Positions 46,345 through 57,059 of a stretch of DNA of 64,000 nt are shown piece after piece. Numbering within the stretch: the stretch's first letter is position 1; each line of letters opens with the position of its first letter. The stretch is from Megaustenia siamemsis (taxonomy: Eukaryota; Mollusca; Gastropoda; Stylommatophora; Ariophantidae): positions 40,975,067 through 41,039,066 of the forward strand of contig JAVIAB010000025.1 of the NCBI GenBank assembly GCA_032433765.1. Reading direction: 5' to 3'. A program made the position numbers and the translations under genes. The notes under the pieces are model-generated. The model was not told the DNA's origin and did not search any database. It saw only the letters and a program-made list of their open reading frames with translations.

Positions 46345-46655
46345 TTTATGTCGGCTGATTTGTTATAGAGGTTTGACATTAGCTGATTTGTTGATGAGGT
46401 TTTATATTAGCTGATTTGTTAGAGGTTTGACATTAGCTGATTTGTTATAGAGGTTTGACATTAGCTGATTTGTTATTGAGGTTTTATGTTTGCTGATTTG
46501 TTATTGAGGCTTTATATTAGCTGATTTGTTATTGAGGTTTTATATTAGCTGATTTGTTATAGAGGTTTTATGTTTGCTGATTTGTTATAGAGGTTTGATA
46601 TTAGCTGATTTGTTATTGAGGCTTTATATTACCTGATTTGTTATTGAAGTTTGAA
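46345..46655. repeat. ~28-bp minisatellite, about 11 copies
   Basis: Units TTAGCTGATTTGTTATAGAG + GTTTGACA, with GTTTTATA, GCTTTATA and TTGAGG variants. Confidence 0.9.
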
Positions 46656-46667
46656 GAATGAATTGAA

Positions 46668-46668
<1 letters not shown>

Positions 46669-46713
<45 letters not shown>
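46669..46713. repeat. (TA)n microsatellite
   Basis: About 22 TA dinucleotides directly after the 28-bp array. Confidence 0.95.
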
Positions 46714-46716
<3 letters not shown>

Positions 46717-46949
46717 GTTGTCTGTTTATGCGATTGTGCCGTATAGGTTTGTTTTCGCCGTTCAGTATGTTTGTTATTCTTCACTGACTAGCCAATAACT
46801 ATTTAAGATATCATCAAAGAAATGATGCCTGCTTGTTTTTCTTCTGTTTCCATATTAATGTTATCAGATTTCATTTCGTTTACTCGTACGAAGTATGCAG
46901 TGTTCCTCGGTAAAACAAACATATAATAAATATCTTTTTGTTTTACACA

Positions 46950-47510
46950 TCAAGAATCATCTTCAAAAGCATGCATTCTAATTCGACCAAATGTAACGGA
47001 AAAATCAAAAACATTTTTGGTGCACTTCGCCTTTGTAACTCCAGCAATAACCACAGAGGTACGGTCCCATCTGGCCGCCTTGTTTGTAAAGCGTGTCTCT
47101 TTGTGCTGGAGGCTAATCAGGTCAGTTTCCATGATGACGTGTTTGAAGTCAAGAAAGAATTCACTTGCGTTTTCTGGAATTTAAATACGCTGTTATCTGT
47201 CAACGTTGCAACAAGAAGTACATTGGTGAAACAAGTAGACGGTTAAGTAACGGATTTCGTGAACACTTTTGTAAGATCTATATGTTACTTTCCGTACGGA
47301 AGCTTTTTATCGACGCAACAGAAGAGATTTCAGAGACAAAATTGTTCATGGTTTAAGAATCATTCTACATATTTATATTTATCTAACATATAACATATTA
47401 TATATGAATGTTTAGATGATTGACCAAGGTATAAGATTTCACCAATACCAAGATGATACAAGACATGTAAAAAGAATATGGTTTGATGGCGTTCACACTA
47501 ATCAAATTGA
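46950..47510 (+). pseudogene. Penelope-like element: linker and GIY-YIG endonuclease fragment
   Basis: One frame encodes the Cys-containing linker (RLVCKACLFVLEANQ, EVKKEFTCV). After a frameshift near 47170 another frame encodes YAVICQRCNKKYIGETSRRL followed by FREHF, the GIY-YIG core with its Tyr, Tyr-Ile-Gly and conserved Arg. This Cys-linker plus GIY-YIG order is characteristic of Penelope-like retroelements. The reverse transcriptase part is not present upstream. The 3' non-coding part (AGATTTCACCAATACCAAGA, ATACAAGACATGTAAAAAGA) is shared with an inverted copy at 52535-52770. Confidence 0.8.
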
Positions 47511-47514
47511 GCGT

Positions 47515-47625
47515 TGCGCACAGTGCGGCGAATTGTACGTTGTCGATATCACATTGGCGCACATTGCGGCGAAACGTACGTTGTCGATATCACATTGGCG
47601 CACATTGCGGCGAAACGTACGGAAA
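47515..47625. repeat. 41-bp tandem repeat, about 2.6 copies
   Basis: CGCACATTGCGGCGAAACGT + ACGTTGTCGATATCACATTGG. GC content is higher than in the surroundings. It directly follows the Penelope-like 3' region. Confidence 0.88.
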
Positions 47626-47924
47626 GATTTAACGTTGTATTTTATATTAGACAGGGTAATGTGTTATATGAAACTAGAGGGAGATAATAAACTTACGTGC
47701 GATTAATAATATTGATAGAGTAGTCGCAACTTGGGAGATAAGATCAAGAATACTAGAGCTGGAATCGCGCATGCGCATGGTAGTATAAGTTTAATAAGCA
47801 CGAATAAAGATAGTTTCATATGAGAAACCCTGATAATGGAGAGAGTCGTAAAGGTAGAAGGTAAAGTACGAGACTTGAATCGCCGTCTTAGCGTGTGAGT
47901 TTTTCACCCATCGGTGATAGCTCG

Positions 47925-48183
47925 GCAGTCTATCCAGAAGTGTTCGAAGACTTCTAGATAGTGTCGCTTCAAGTATCGGATCTTACGATGCGAGTCGGCA
48001 TTCCTCACCTTCCCATAGTGCTACCCTGGTACCTATTTCTGGCAGCGACTGGGTCGATCGTGGGGTTATTTTTTTTTTCAACACGAGTACAATTCACAAT
48101 GCTCCCAGCGGGAATCGAACACGGGTTGTCCAAACATCGGTAGCCCAGTCGGGTGGTTTTGCCAACTAGGCTACCGAGGCCCC
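47925..48183 (-). mobile_element. tRNA-derived SINE, family 2
   Basis: On the minus strand: GGGGCCTCGGTAGCCTAGTT contains an A box (TAGCCTAGTTGG) and GTGTTCGATTCCC a B box, about 45 bp apart, followed by a tRNA-unrelated body (GACCCAGTCGCTGCCAG, GGTACCAGGGTAGCAC). The head differs from family 1. Only one copy was recognised. No clear tail or target duplication was found. Confidence 0.75.
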
Positions 48184-49620
48184 TTGTCTGTGTGTTATGT
48201 GTTCGACTACAAATTCACTACTAGCTGGGCTACAGTCGGATTGAGTGTTTCCAAAAATTGGAGGCCTGACTTGTTGGGACAGTGATTCTTGGGGCCTGCT
48301 CACAGATCATGAAGCCTACTCAGATTTGGTACGGGAGCATGAAGGATATTGCTGCCGACAACGGTCGTTAGAGCGGCCCTAAAATGTTCATCATGAGCTG
48401 CGCACCATTTTTTTCAAAACGCGACACTTTCACTAGAACAATATGTAAGATCAGAATGGCCACTCTGCTGGTTGCTCGGATGGAGGCTGAGCAGATACGG
48501 AAATGCCCCTCATGGAGTGACGTCAATCCGGTCTAAAGTATAATTTATTAAGAGAACATAACATTGGTAGTTTAGACAAGGATCGTGGTTCCCAGGATAT
48601 TCTTTTCTCAAGCTTGATCTCTCGCTCCTCTGATGATCGTAGCTAGTTCGCTCTTGAGAACCGTCTCATGTACTGGACGGGTCCTTTAAATTGTAAGGGA
48701 ATTAACTCCAAATATCTTTTTCCCTTTTTTCCCTTTTTTCATCCATTCAATTTCAATGATAAAATATCTTTAAAAGAATTGAAAACTGCTATAATAATAA
48801 TTTAGATAAGAGAAGGAGTATCTTGGTCTACGCCCTATGGGCCAGCTACGGCTCAAAAGGTCAATAGACAGATAAATAGATAGAATAAAAATAATAAATG
48901 ATTGCTATTTTTACAGTTCTTATGGTATTATAGATCTTGATGTAATACTTTGTTGTGGTTAATTTGGTATATATAGTCCATACATAACTGTAATCCGGCT
49001 TGTTGCAGGAGCTACTGAGTTAGGAGCTCTGTGCACACCGTGAGCTGTGTGTCTCATCCGTTTTGATCATGTTTCGATATTCCAATTGCTTTCGATGAAT
49101 GATGATATCGTATGACTGGGAACAGTTGGCTGTGTTCACTTTCTGCGCGGTTTCGCCTTATGTTTTTTGGCGTGTGCTGAGACTGCTACGATGGGGACTA
49201 CAATTACCTTTCTTTGTTTGGGAGATGAGATTCGGATGATTACGCTGGCATGGGCGGTTGAGCAATTATGGATTTTAATTCGTTTTCAGTGATACCGGGG
49301 CCTTCCATAACCAAATAACCAAATAACACTTCCAACTCTCTTTGTCGACGTGAATAAACGTTTTAGAAATAAACTCGTATAACTTTGCCAATAATAGTAG
49401 AGTCAGGGATCTTGTACCCACCACCACATATTTTAGAACCTTTACCTTTTACTGTATTTCACACCTGTGTCCCGCCCTGTCAGCCGGTTATATCAATTTC
49501 AGTCCATTCGATGCCTGACCAAGCTCCGGACCACAGGGAACTGACTTATTTTCCCTTTTTAAGTCTAGCATAATATCGACACGTAGTTAGATTTCTGTGT
49601 ATATCCTTATATATGTTTGT
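48184..49620. other. Single-copy DNA, no gene recognised
   Basis: Only short open frames without recognisable domains. The segment 48800-48850 (CTACGCCCTATGGGCCAG) and others could be decayed repeats, but I cannot support a call. Confidence 0.45.
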
Positions 49621-49695
49621 GTTGTTGTTTGTTCCAGCTGAAGGCCTTCTTACCGAAACGTCGTTATAGTTTTGGTTTTATTTTTTCACCTACGT

Positions 49696-50351
49696 ATAGC
49701 AGTTACCACACTCTAGTGAAAGAAAGCAAAAATAAAGGGCTCAGCCTTAATAGCAAAAAGACAGAGGTAATGGTAACAACAAAGAAAAAGACATCACCTC
49801 AGTGCAAAATAAAGACAAGTGGAACAATATTAAATATAATTTATAAAATATAATTAATATATATTAATATATGTATTTAAATATTTGGGAACTTTGTTAA
49901 CCTCAGAAGGTAGATGTGTAACACAGGTGAGATGTGAATCATGTACAATAAGACAACAGCAAGAAAATCACCGGAATCTGTAGAAATGTGGTTTTACAGA
50001 AGAATGTTGAGAATACCATGGACAGCTAAGAAGAGTAATGAAAATGTTCTGAAAGAAGCCAAGGCAAGAAGAGAGCTAATTTCCAATATTAGGAAGAAAT
50101 AATCATCATTTGTTGGTCACGAAATGAGAAGAGAACAACTGGAATATATTGTAACAACTAGAAAAATTGAGGGACGAAGAGATAGAGGGAAGCAAAGAGA
50201 AAAGATACCAGACAGCTTAAGAGAATGGCTGGCAGAAGGTCAACAACAGAAATGATAAATAACTGTCGAGATCAAAAGTTGTGGAGAGATACGATCACCT
50301 ACGCCAGCAGGCCCGGTAGTTGATGATGATGATGATGATGATAGCAGTTAC
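49696..50351 (+). mobile_element. 5'-truncated family b retrotransposon with 11-bp target duplication
   Basis: ATAGCAGTTAC occurs at 49696-49706 and at 50341-50351. Between them is family b C-terminal coding DNA: LVKESKNKGLSLNSKKTEVM, TSPQCKIKTSGTIL, then GTLLTSEGRC, an internal deletion, MWFYRRMLRIPWTAKKSNEN, RREQLEYIV and KIEGRRDRGKQREKIPDSLR, ending in a (GAT)n tail directly before the right duplicate. Frameshifts and stops are present. The insertion split a site carrying CTTACCGAAACGTCG just upstream. Confidence 0.85.
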
Positions 50352-50529
50352 TATACCGTTTTTTTCTTTTTTTACAAAGTTTATTATTATTCACCAGCTT
50401 CATAGCAGCTTAACATTTCTGTGCATCTTTTTGCTTCTTGATGTCTTTAGCTCCTTAGAGAATATATGATGTCTGGTTGTACACTGACATTGAACTCATT
50501 GAGTTGGAATGAGATTGTGTTATGTATTC

Positions 50530-50600
50530 TGATCAAATATTATGGGAGTCGTGGTGGCCTCCGAGGCTTCATCTCAATATCCGCCCCTGCGCTTCAAACC
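50530..50600 (+). other. Possible decayed tRNA-like head
   Basis: GTGGTGGCCTCCGAGG and GCGCTTCAAACCACC could be degraded A and B boxes. The match is weak and no SINE body was recognised. Confidence 0.2.
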
Positions 50601-50609
50601 ACCGCCCAT

Positions 50610-51034
50610 TTTAACCAACTGCCAAAACATCAAAATGTTAAGTCAGTTCTATTATATGGCTGTGAAAAATGGAGAACAACAAAATTGACAATCATGAAGA
50701 TACAGACTTTCATTAATGGATGCTTATGCAGAATAAAAGGATGGAAATGGCAGGACAAAATCACTAACATAGAATTATGGAAATGTACCAGTCAAATACC
50801 AGTGGATAAAGAGATACAGGGAAGACGATGGCGCTGGATAGGACACACACAGCGGAAGCCAACTGTATTACACAACAGGCCCTTTTTGGAATCCTCAGGG
50901 GAAAAGACAAAGAGGAAGACCAAGAAATTCTTGGAGAAGACAGATAGAAGCAGAGATGAAGATGAGGGGGAAGACATGGAATGATTTTAAAAGAATGGCA
51001 AGAAACAGGACGACTTGGAAAGTGTTTGTTGAAG
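50610..51034 (+). pseudogene. Non-LTR retrotransposon C-terminus, family a (second plus copy)
   Basis: A 172-aa frame (50466-50984) includes SVLLYGCEKWRTTKLTIMKI, NGCLCRIKGWKWQDKITNIE and GRRWRWIGHTQRKPT. It then shifts frame to KTWNDFKRMARNRTTWKVFV and the end GS-stop at about 51055. The closest relative is 1092-1535. The final 38 bp before the stop is the unit of the adjacent array. Confidence 0.8.
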
Positions 51035-51965
51035 ACATATGCTCTACAGGGAGCTGAAAGTTTTTGTTGAAGACATGCTCTGCAGGGAGCTGAAAGTGTT
51101 TGTTGAAGACCTATGCTCCACAGGGAGCTGAAAGTGTTTGTTGAAGATCTATGCTCTACAGGGAGCAGAAAGTGCTTGTTGAAGACTTATGCTCCACAGG
51201 AGCTGAAAGTGTTTGTTGAAGACCTATGCTCCACAGGGAGCTGAGAGTGTTTGTTGAAGACTTATGCTCCACAGGGAGCTGAAAGTGTTTGTTGAAGACC
51301 TGTGCTCCACAGAGAGCTGAAAGTGTTTTGAAGACCTATGCTCCACATGGAGCTGAGAGTGTTTGTTGAAGACCTATGCTCCACAGGGAGCTGAAAGTGT
51401 TTTTGAAGACCTATGCTCCACAGGGAGCTGAAAGTGTTTGTTGAAGACCTATGCTCCACAGGGAGCTGAAAGTGTTAGTTGAAGACCTATGCTCCACAGG
51501 GAGCTGAAAGTGTTTGTTGAAGACCTATGCTCCACAGGGAGCTGAACGTGTTTGTGAAGACCTATGCTCCACAGAAAGCTGAAAGTGTTTGTTGAAGACC
51601 TATGCTCCACAGGGAGCTGAAAGTGTTTGTTGAAGACCTATGCTCCACAGGGAGCTGAACGTGTTTGTTGAAGACCTATGCTCCACAGGGAGCTGAAAGT
51701 GTTTGTTGAAGACCTATGCTCCACAGGGAGCTGAACGTGTTTGTTGAAGACCTATGCTCCACAGAAAGCTGAAAGTGTTTATTGAAGACCTATGCTCCAC
51801 AGGGAGCTGAAAGTGTTTGTTGAAGACCTATGCTCCACAGGGAGCTGAACGTGTTTGTTGAAGACCTATGCTCCAAAGGGAACTGAAAGTGTTTGTTGAA
51901 GACCTATGCTCCACATGGAGCTGAAAGTGTTTGTTGAAGACCTATGCTCCACAGGGAGCTGAAAA
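51016..51965. repeat. 38-bp minisatellite grown from the family a 3' end
   Basis: Units GAAAGTGTTTGTTGAAGACC + TATGCTCCACAGGGAGCT, about 25 copies, some 34-36 bp by loss of GTTT or similar. The first unit is the in-place retrotransposon end encoding KVFVEDICSTGS. Unexpanded homologues are at 1475-1515 and 45040-45082. Confidence 0.95.
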
Positions 51966-52530
51966 TTATAAGAAGGAAACTATCAAAACCATCACCACCC
52001 ACCCACTTCTCAAACACAACCATAGCCCTTCATCTTCACACACCCACACAAGCTCTGCTTTATTAAACTTAATGCCAGATCTGGTCAGCGTGCTCTGTTT
52101 AACATGAAGGTGCCCTGAACTTCCCAGTCATTTACCAGAGATGGGTGTATCCTTGCCATGTATGTGCGTATGTGTACGCGCGTACGCTAGGTGGGGGCGC
52201 TAACTCTTCCCTTCACATAAACACACCCATAAATCAACAAATCTTCCTGTCACGAAACGGGTCACGCACGGACATGACAGTTCGTTATCTGCTTCCGAGA
52301 AGCCCTTTCTGGCCTTGCTGTAGAATACTTGTTTGTGGGAAGATGTGTGGGGTATGTGCTGTGTGTGCATGTGTGGGGTAACGTGTCTGTCTGTCAGTCC
52401 ACCCATACGTTGTTCAACCAATTACTTTGACCGCAACACCTGTTTGTTGATTTGGCACTCGCCAGTCTCTTAAAAGTAGCACTCGTCACTGCCTCGCGCT
52501 TTTAACTCTTTCTGTACGTTTAGTCGCCCT
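51966..52530. other. Single-copy DNA, no gene recognised
   Basis: Includes CA/CACCC-rich stretches near 52000-52050. Short ORFs at 52145 and 52200 have no recognisable domain. Confidence 0.45.
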
Positions 52531-52534
52531 GTGC

Positions 52535-52770
52535 GTCACTCTCAATTTGATTATTGTGAACCGTCATCAAACCGGATTCCTTTTTACATGTCTTGTATCA
52601 TCTTGGTATTGGTGAAATCTAATACCTTGTTTAATTATCTACAAATTCGCATATAATATGTTATGTGTTAGATAAATATAAATATTTAGATTGACTCTTA
52701 AAACCATGAACAATTTTGTCTCTGAAATCTCTTCCAATGCATCGATAAAAAAGCTTCCGTACGTAAGGAG
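52535..52770 (-). pseudogene. Penelope-like element 3' region, inverted copy
   Basis: The reverse complement matches the 3' part of the Penelope-like fragment at 47290-47510: CGTACGGAAGC, AGAGATTTCAGAGACAAAAT, TGTTCATGGTTTAAGA-like, AGATTTCACCAATACCAAGA. The match ends where a 54-bp array begins, and the GIY-YIG coding part is not recovered beyond that point. Confidence 0.75.
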
Positions 52771-53035
52771 TTAACGTAACATTTACACAAAGGTATGACA
52801 GTAACCCTCGTCACTCTGTTTAAATGTAACACTTGCTCAAAGGTAGGACATTAACACTCGTCACTCTGTTTAAACGTAACACTTGCTCAAAGGTAAGACA
52901 GTAACACTCGTCACTTTCTCGGTTTTAACGTAACACTTACCCAAGGGTAGGACAGTAACACTCGCCACTTTCTCGGTTTTAATATCACACTTACCCAAGG
53001 GTAGGACAGTAACACTCGTCACTTTCTCGGTTCAA
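52770..53035. repeat. ~54-bp minisatellite, left block
   Basis: About 5 units of the TAACACTTACCCAAAGGTAT / GACAGTAACACTCGTCACT type. It is the same family as the larger block at 53990-55585, separated from it by about 955 bp of unrelated DNA. Confidence 0.9.
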
Positions 53036-53660
53036 ATTTCAAAATGATGATCTGCTTATTACATCTGCGCCGCTAAAGCGAAGTCGTACACCGGCAACAG
53101 TCCCTTTTTGACAAATCAAGTGTTGTGAATGCGACCTTCCACCGTCTAGACTTGTTCTGCACTTTACGTCACATTGGTGCTGTTCATGACCGTTGGAGTT
53201 CCTTGACGCAGGTTTTTCCCATGTTACTTCGTCAGCCGCAGTTTTATCTCTTTAGGAATTTGCACCGTGTTTTGTTCGTCGTGGGCTGCATTCACAAGAG
53301 TAATCAAGAATCTAAAGGGCGCATCATTGCTGTGCGTGGGACATTGTTGTGTGTGCTACGTCATCGTAATGGCTCATCGTAAATCCCTAGAACGGCCTTA
53401 CGCTAATCTTACGGTCTGTTGTTTGATGTGCAACGGGGATAATCTGACGACTGTGTATTTATGTGTTCGGAATTGGAGTCAACAACGTTGGCCTAACATC
53501 ATCAGGCGCTATACATTAAAATATTAAAAATTAAACAAATATAACGATCATCATTTTCAGGATGACGTGAACTTCGGGGTATATGGTGGATAGGCAGCAG
53601 GAACCATTGAAGTTATGCATGCAAAATGTTTCTTGTTGCAGTTTCCTTATATTCCCAGTC
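53036..53660. other. Single-copy DNA interrupting the 54-bp array, no gene recognised
   Basis: Open frames of 85 and 86 aa overlap here (53125-53382 and 53267-53527), but neither shows a domain I can name. The segment has a more even base composition than the arrays. Confidence 0.4.
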
Positions 53661-53661
53661 C

Positions 53662-53735
53662 ATGGGGGGCTTGTTGGTCTCGAGAAAAGACGCCGGCCTC
53701 GAGACAGAGGTTGTAGGTTCATATCTCGGCTCCAC
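53662..53735 (+). mobile_element. tRNA-like SINE head
   Basis: GGGGGGCTTGTTGGTCTCGA and GAGGTTGTAGGTTCATATCT resemble A and B boxes and are similar in layout to 8150-8222. Downstream comes CGAGACCCGGCTTGAAACGT and then DR-B inverted, which could form one composite element. Confidence 0.45.
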
Positions 53736-53854
53736 CGGTTGAATTTTTATTTATGATTTCTCTCTGCGGCAACCACACCTGGTCTCAGCAGCGAGACCCG
53801 GCTTGAAACGTCAGTTACTCATCGACGGAAAAACATGAGTACCTCCGAGGTCGG

Positions 53855-53990
53855 AGTTATCTGCCTGTGCGGCGAGGGACCCCTGTGCACGCGGATGCCA
53901 GGGAAAAATGGATTTAAAACGCAAAATTCAGTTCCTAGTCTTTAGGGACTTCGTCAGAGTTGAAAGCTGGCGAACGCAACAACAATAACT
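53855..53990 (-). repeat. Dispersed repeat DR-B, minus copy
   Basis: The reverse complement carries GTTCGCCAGCTTTCAACTC, TCTGACGAAGTCCCTAAAG, AACTGAATTTTGCG and CCTCGCCGCACAGGCAGATA, as at 4747-4880. Both copies abut tandem arrays. Confidence 0.75.
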
Positions 53991-55585
53991 CTCTCGGTTT
54001 TAACGTAACACCCAAAGGTATGACAGTAACACTCGTGACTCTCTCGTTTTAACTTAACACTTACCGAAAGGTATAACAGTAACACTGGTCACTCTCTCAG
54101 TTTTAACGCAACACTTACCCAAAGGTATGACAGTAACACTTGTCACTCACTCAGTTTTACTTAACACTTACCCAAAGGTATGAAATTAAAACTCGTCACT
54201 CAGTTTTAACTTAACACTTACCCAAAGGTATGACAGTAACACTCGTCACTCACTCAGTTTAACTTAACACTTACCCAAAGGTATGACAGTAACACTCGTC
54301 ACTCTCTCAGTTTTAACGCAACACTTGCCCAAAGGTATGACAGTAACACTGGTCACTCTCACAGTTTTAACTTAACACTTACCCAAAGGTATGACAGTAA
54401 CACTTGTCACTCACTCAGTTTTAACTTAACAATTACCCAAAGGTATGACAGTAACACTCGTCGCTCTCTCAGTTTTAACTTAAAACTTACCCAAAGGTAT
54501 GACAGTAACACTGGTCACTCACTCAGTTTTAACTTAACACTTACCCAAAGGTATGACAGTAACACACGTCACTCTCTCAGTTTTAACTTAACACTTACCA
54601 AAGGTATGACAGTAACACTGGTCACTCACTCAGTTTTAACTTAACACTTACCCAAAGGTATGACAGTAACACTCGTCACTCTCTCAGTTTAACGCAACAC
54701 TTAACCAAAGATATGACAGTAACACTCGTCACTCTGTTTTAACTTAACACTTACCCAAAGGTATAACAGTAACACTCGCCACTCAGTTTTAACTTAACAC
54801 TTACCCAAAGGTATAACAGTAACACTGGTCACTCTCTCAGTTTTAACGCAACATTTACCCAAAGGTATGAAATTAAAACTCGTCACTCTGCTTTAACTTA
54901 ACACTTACCCAAAGGTATGACAGTAACACACGTCACTCTCTCAGTTTTAACGCAACACTTGCCCAAAGGTAAGGCAGTAAAACTCGTCACTCTGCTTTAA
55001 CTTAACACTTACCCAAAGGTATGACAGTAACACACGTCACTCTCTCAGTTTTAACTTAAACACTTACCCAAAGGTATGACAGTAACACTGGTCACTCTCA
55101 CAGTTTTAACTTAACACTTACCCAAAGGTATGACAGTAACACTGGTCACTCACTCAGTTTTAACTTAACACTTACCCAAAGGTATGACAGTAACACTCGT
55201 CACTCTCTCAGTTTTAACTTAACACTTACCCAAAGGTATGACAGTAACACTGGTCACTCACTCAATTTTAACTTAACACTTACCCAAAGGTATGACAGTA
55301 ACACTCGTCACTCTCTCAGTTTTAACGCAACACTTGCCCAAAGGTATGATGGTAACACTCGTCACTCTATTTTAACTTAACACTTACCCAAAGGTATGAC
55401 AGTAACACTCGTCACTCTCTCAGTTTTAACGCAACACTTGCCCAAAGGTATGATAGTAACACTCGTCACTCTATTTTAACTTAACACTTACCCAAAGGTA
55501 TGACAGTAACACTGGTCACTCTCTCAGTTTTAACGCAACACTTACCCAAAGGTATGACAGTAACACTTGTCACTCTCTGTATCAA
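53990..55585. repeat. ~54-bp minisatellite, right block, about 30 copies
   Basis: Units TTTTAACTTAACACTTACCC + AAAGGTATGACAGTAACACT + CGTCACTCTCTCAG, with short forms lacking CTCTCAG and a TTTTAACGCAACACTTGCCC variant. No stop-free frame of note. Confidence 0.93.
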
Positions 55586-55587
55586 CG

Positions 55588-55845
55588 TAACGTATCCGTG
55601 ATGGCTCAGTGGTCAGTGAACTGGACTATTAATGGCAAGAGGTCGGGTTTGATCTTGATCGGCAGCTTCCAAGTTCATCCACCCCTAAATTGGTACCGGA
55701 TTTCTTCAATGGCAAGGTATAGCGAAACGGGCGTAATACTGACCACCCTACCCCAAAAATCATGCACCGAAGATTTATAGAAATTATGGCCACTATCATC
55801 ATTTTCCCTATGCACGACGTGATGTGAAGAAGATCTTTACTATTT
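55588..55845 (+). mobile_element. tRNA-derived SINE, family 1 (copy 6, diverged)
   Basis: TCCGTGATGGCTCAGTGG keeps an A box. The B box has decayed (GGGTTTGATCTTG). The body TTGGTACCGGATTTCTT, AAACGGGCGTAATACTGACC and CCAAAAATCATGCACCGAAG matches the family. The tail has decayed (ATCTTTACT). The 60-aa ORF across it is spurious. Confidence 0.85.
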
Positions 55846-56189
55846 AAAAATATTTCATGGGATTGACAGTAACACTCGGCTGTTCTTTAGTCGTAACCAT
55901 TAAAGAATGGTAATTTCATGGTTTTATCCTAACTTTTCTACTCTGTTCTATCCACGGAACCAGTTTCAGCGCAGTCAGAAATTCCCCATATCCGCTCCAT
56001 CACATGTCTCAGCATTACCCAAAATGCATCATCAAATTATATTTTGCAAGATAGCTCCGTGCACGTCCTACTCGACAGCATTGACGACGATTCCAAACCT
56101 CGCTAATTGCATTTCACGACATGCGTGGCAGGTGACAGTGACTCTACTCTGTTCTCCCCTCACAGTGGGGACCTTGATAGCCAAATGTT
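55846..56189. other. Possible decayed I-like element debris
   Basis: 55950-56020 shows weak similarity to 17125-17200, which lies beside an RNase H fragment. No domain is readable. The 95-aa ORF at 55907 is not recognised. Confidence 0.3.
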
Positions 56190-56440
56190 GTTAATCTTGC
56201 CACTAACAATAACAATTGTCATTTCATGGTTTAATCTTGCCACTAACAATAACAATTGTCATTTCATGTTTTAATCTTGCCACTAACAATAACAATTGTC
56301 ATTTCATGGTTTAATCTTGCCACTAACAATAACAATTGTCATTTCATGGTTTAATCTTGCCACTAACAATAACAATTGTCATTTCATGGTTTAATCTTGC
56401 CACTAACAATAACAATTGTCATTTCATGGTTTAATCCTGC
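56190..56440. repeat. 40-bp minisatellite, about 6 copies
   Basis: Units GTTTAATCTTGCCACTAACA + ATAACAATTGTCATTTCATG, nearly identical. The left edge unit runs out of GTTGTTAATCTTGCC. Confidence 0.95.
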
Positions 56441-56444
56441 AACG

Positions 56445-56730
56445 TGCTAAGACCTCAACAATCATGTCGATGCTCAGATGTTGAAGACTAATATGGCTGG
56501 GCACGTCCAGCGAATGGAAGAAAAACGCACCCCCAAGCAAATACTAACGCACGGAAAAAGACAAATCGTCAGCCTAAACTACGATATAGAGATATCTGTA
56601 AATCATCTCTGAATGACTTCTCCATATGGGAATATGACTGGGAACATCTGGCAAGTGATCGCACATCATGGAGAGCATGTATAAGGAATGGTATAACATC
56701 ATTGAGACTGTGCTAAGGCAAAACTTAGAA
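56445..56730 (+). pseudogene. Non-LTR retrotransposon C-terminus, family c-like remnant
   Basis: Across frameshifts: MAGHVQRMEEKRTPKQIL, YRDICKSSLNDFSIWEYDWE and LASDRTSWRACI. The GHV.RMEE.R.PKQ and DVCKRSL-type blocks match the family c tail at 36470-36680. Only the last ~90 codons remain, followed by the 56730-57060 stretch, in which I see nothing. Confidence 0.65.
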
Positions 56731-57059
56731 AAGACTCATGAAAAAAGGATGAAAAACCCTGTGGACCAGTGGGCCTGATTGTTCATTCTATGGCCATTTG
56801 TGTTTGTCAAACATTGGTAGAATTAGCCACGAGAGAAGCTGCTCAACAAAAATAAAACCTAAAAAAATGCACAATAGCCTCTACTAGACCGTCTGACAAG
56901 ACGAAATAGAACCATACATGCCCATTCTCTTTTATTCTAAATCGATTAATTTATCCACTCATCCACGTCTGCTTATCCATTTCATCATCTCTACCCTTAC
57001 GCCAGATCACCTTCAAGAATTCAACGCGGAAAAAAACGCACAGTTTCGGATATTGCCTC

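Noticed and set aside
46175..46414. 79-aa ORF as a small membrane protein
   Set aside because: The second half is the 28-bp TTAGCTGATTTGTTATAG array and the first half shows no domain.
53125..53527. Possible small genes of 85-86 aa
   Set aside because: Two overlapping frames, no recognisable domain, no splice or promoter evidence. Left as unassigned single-copy DNA.
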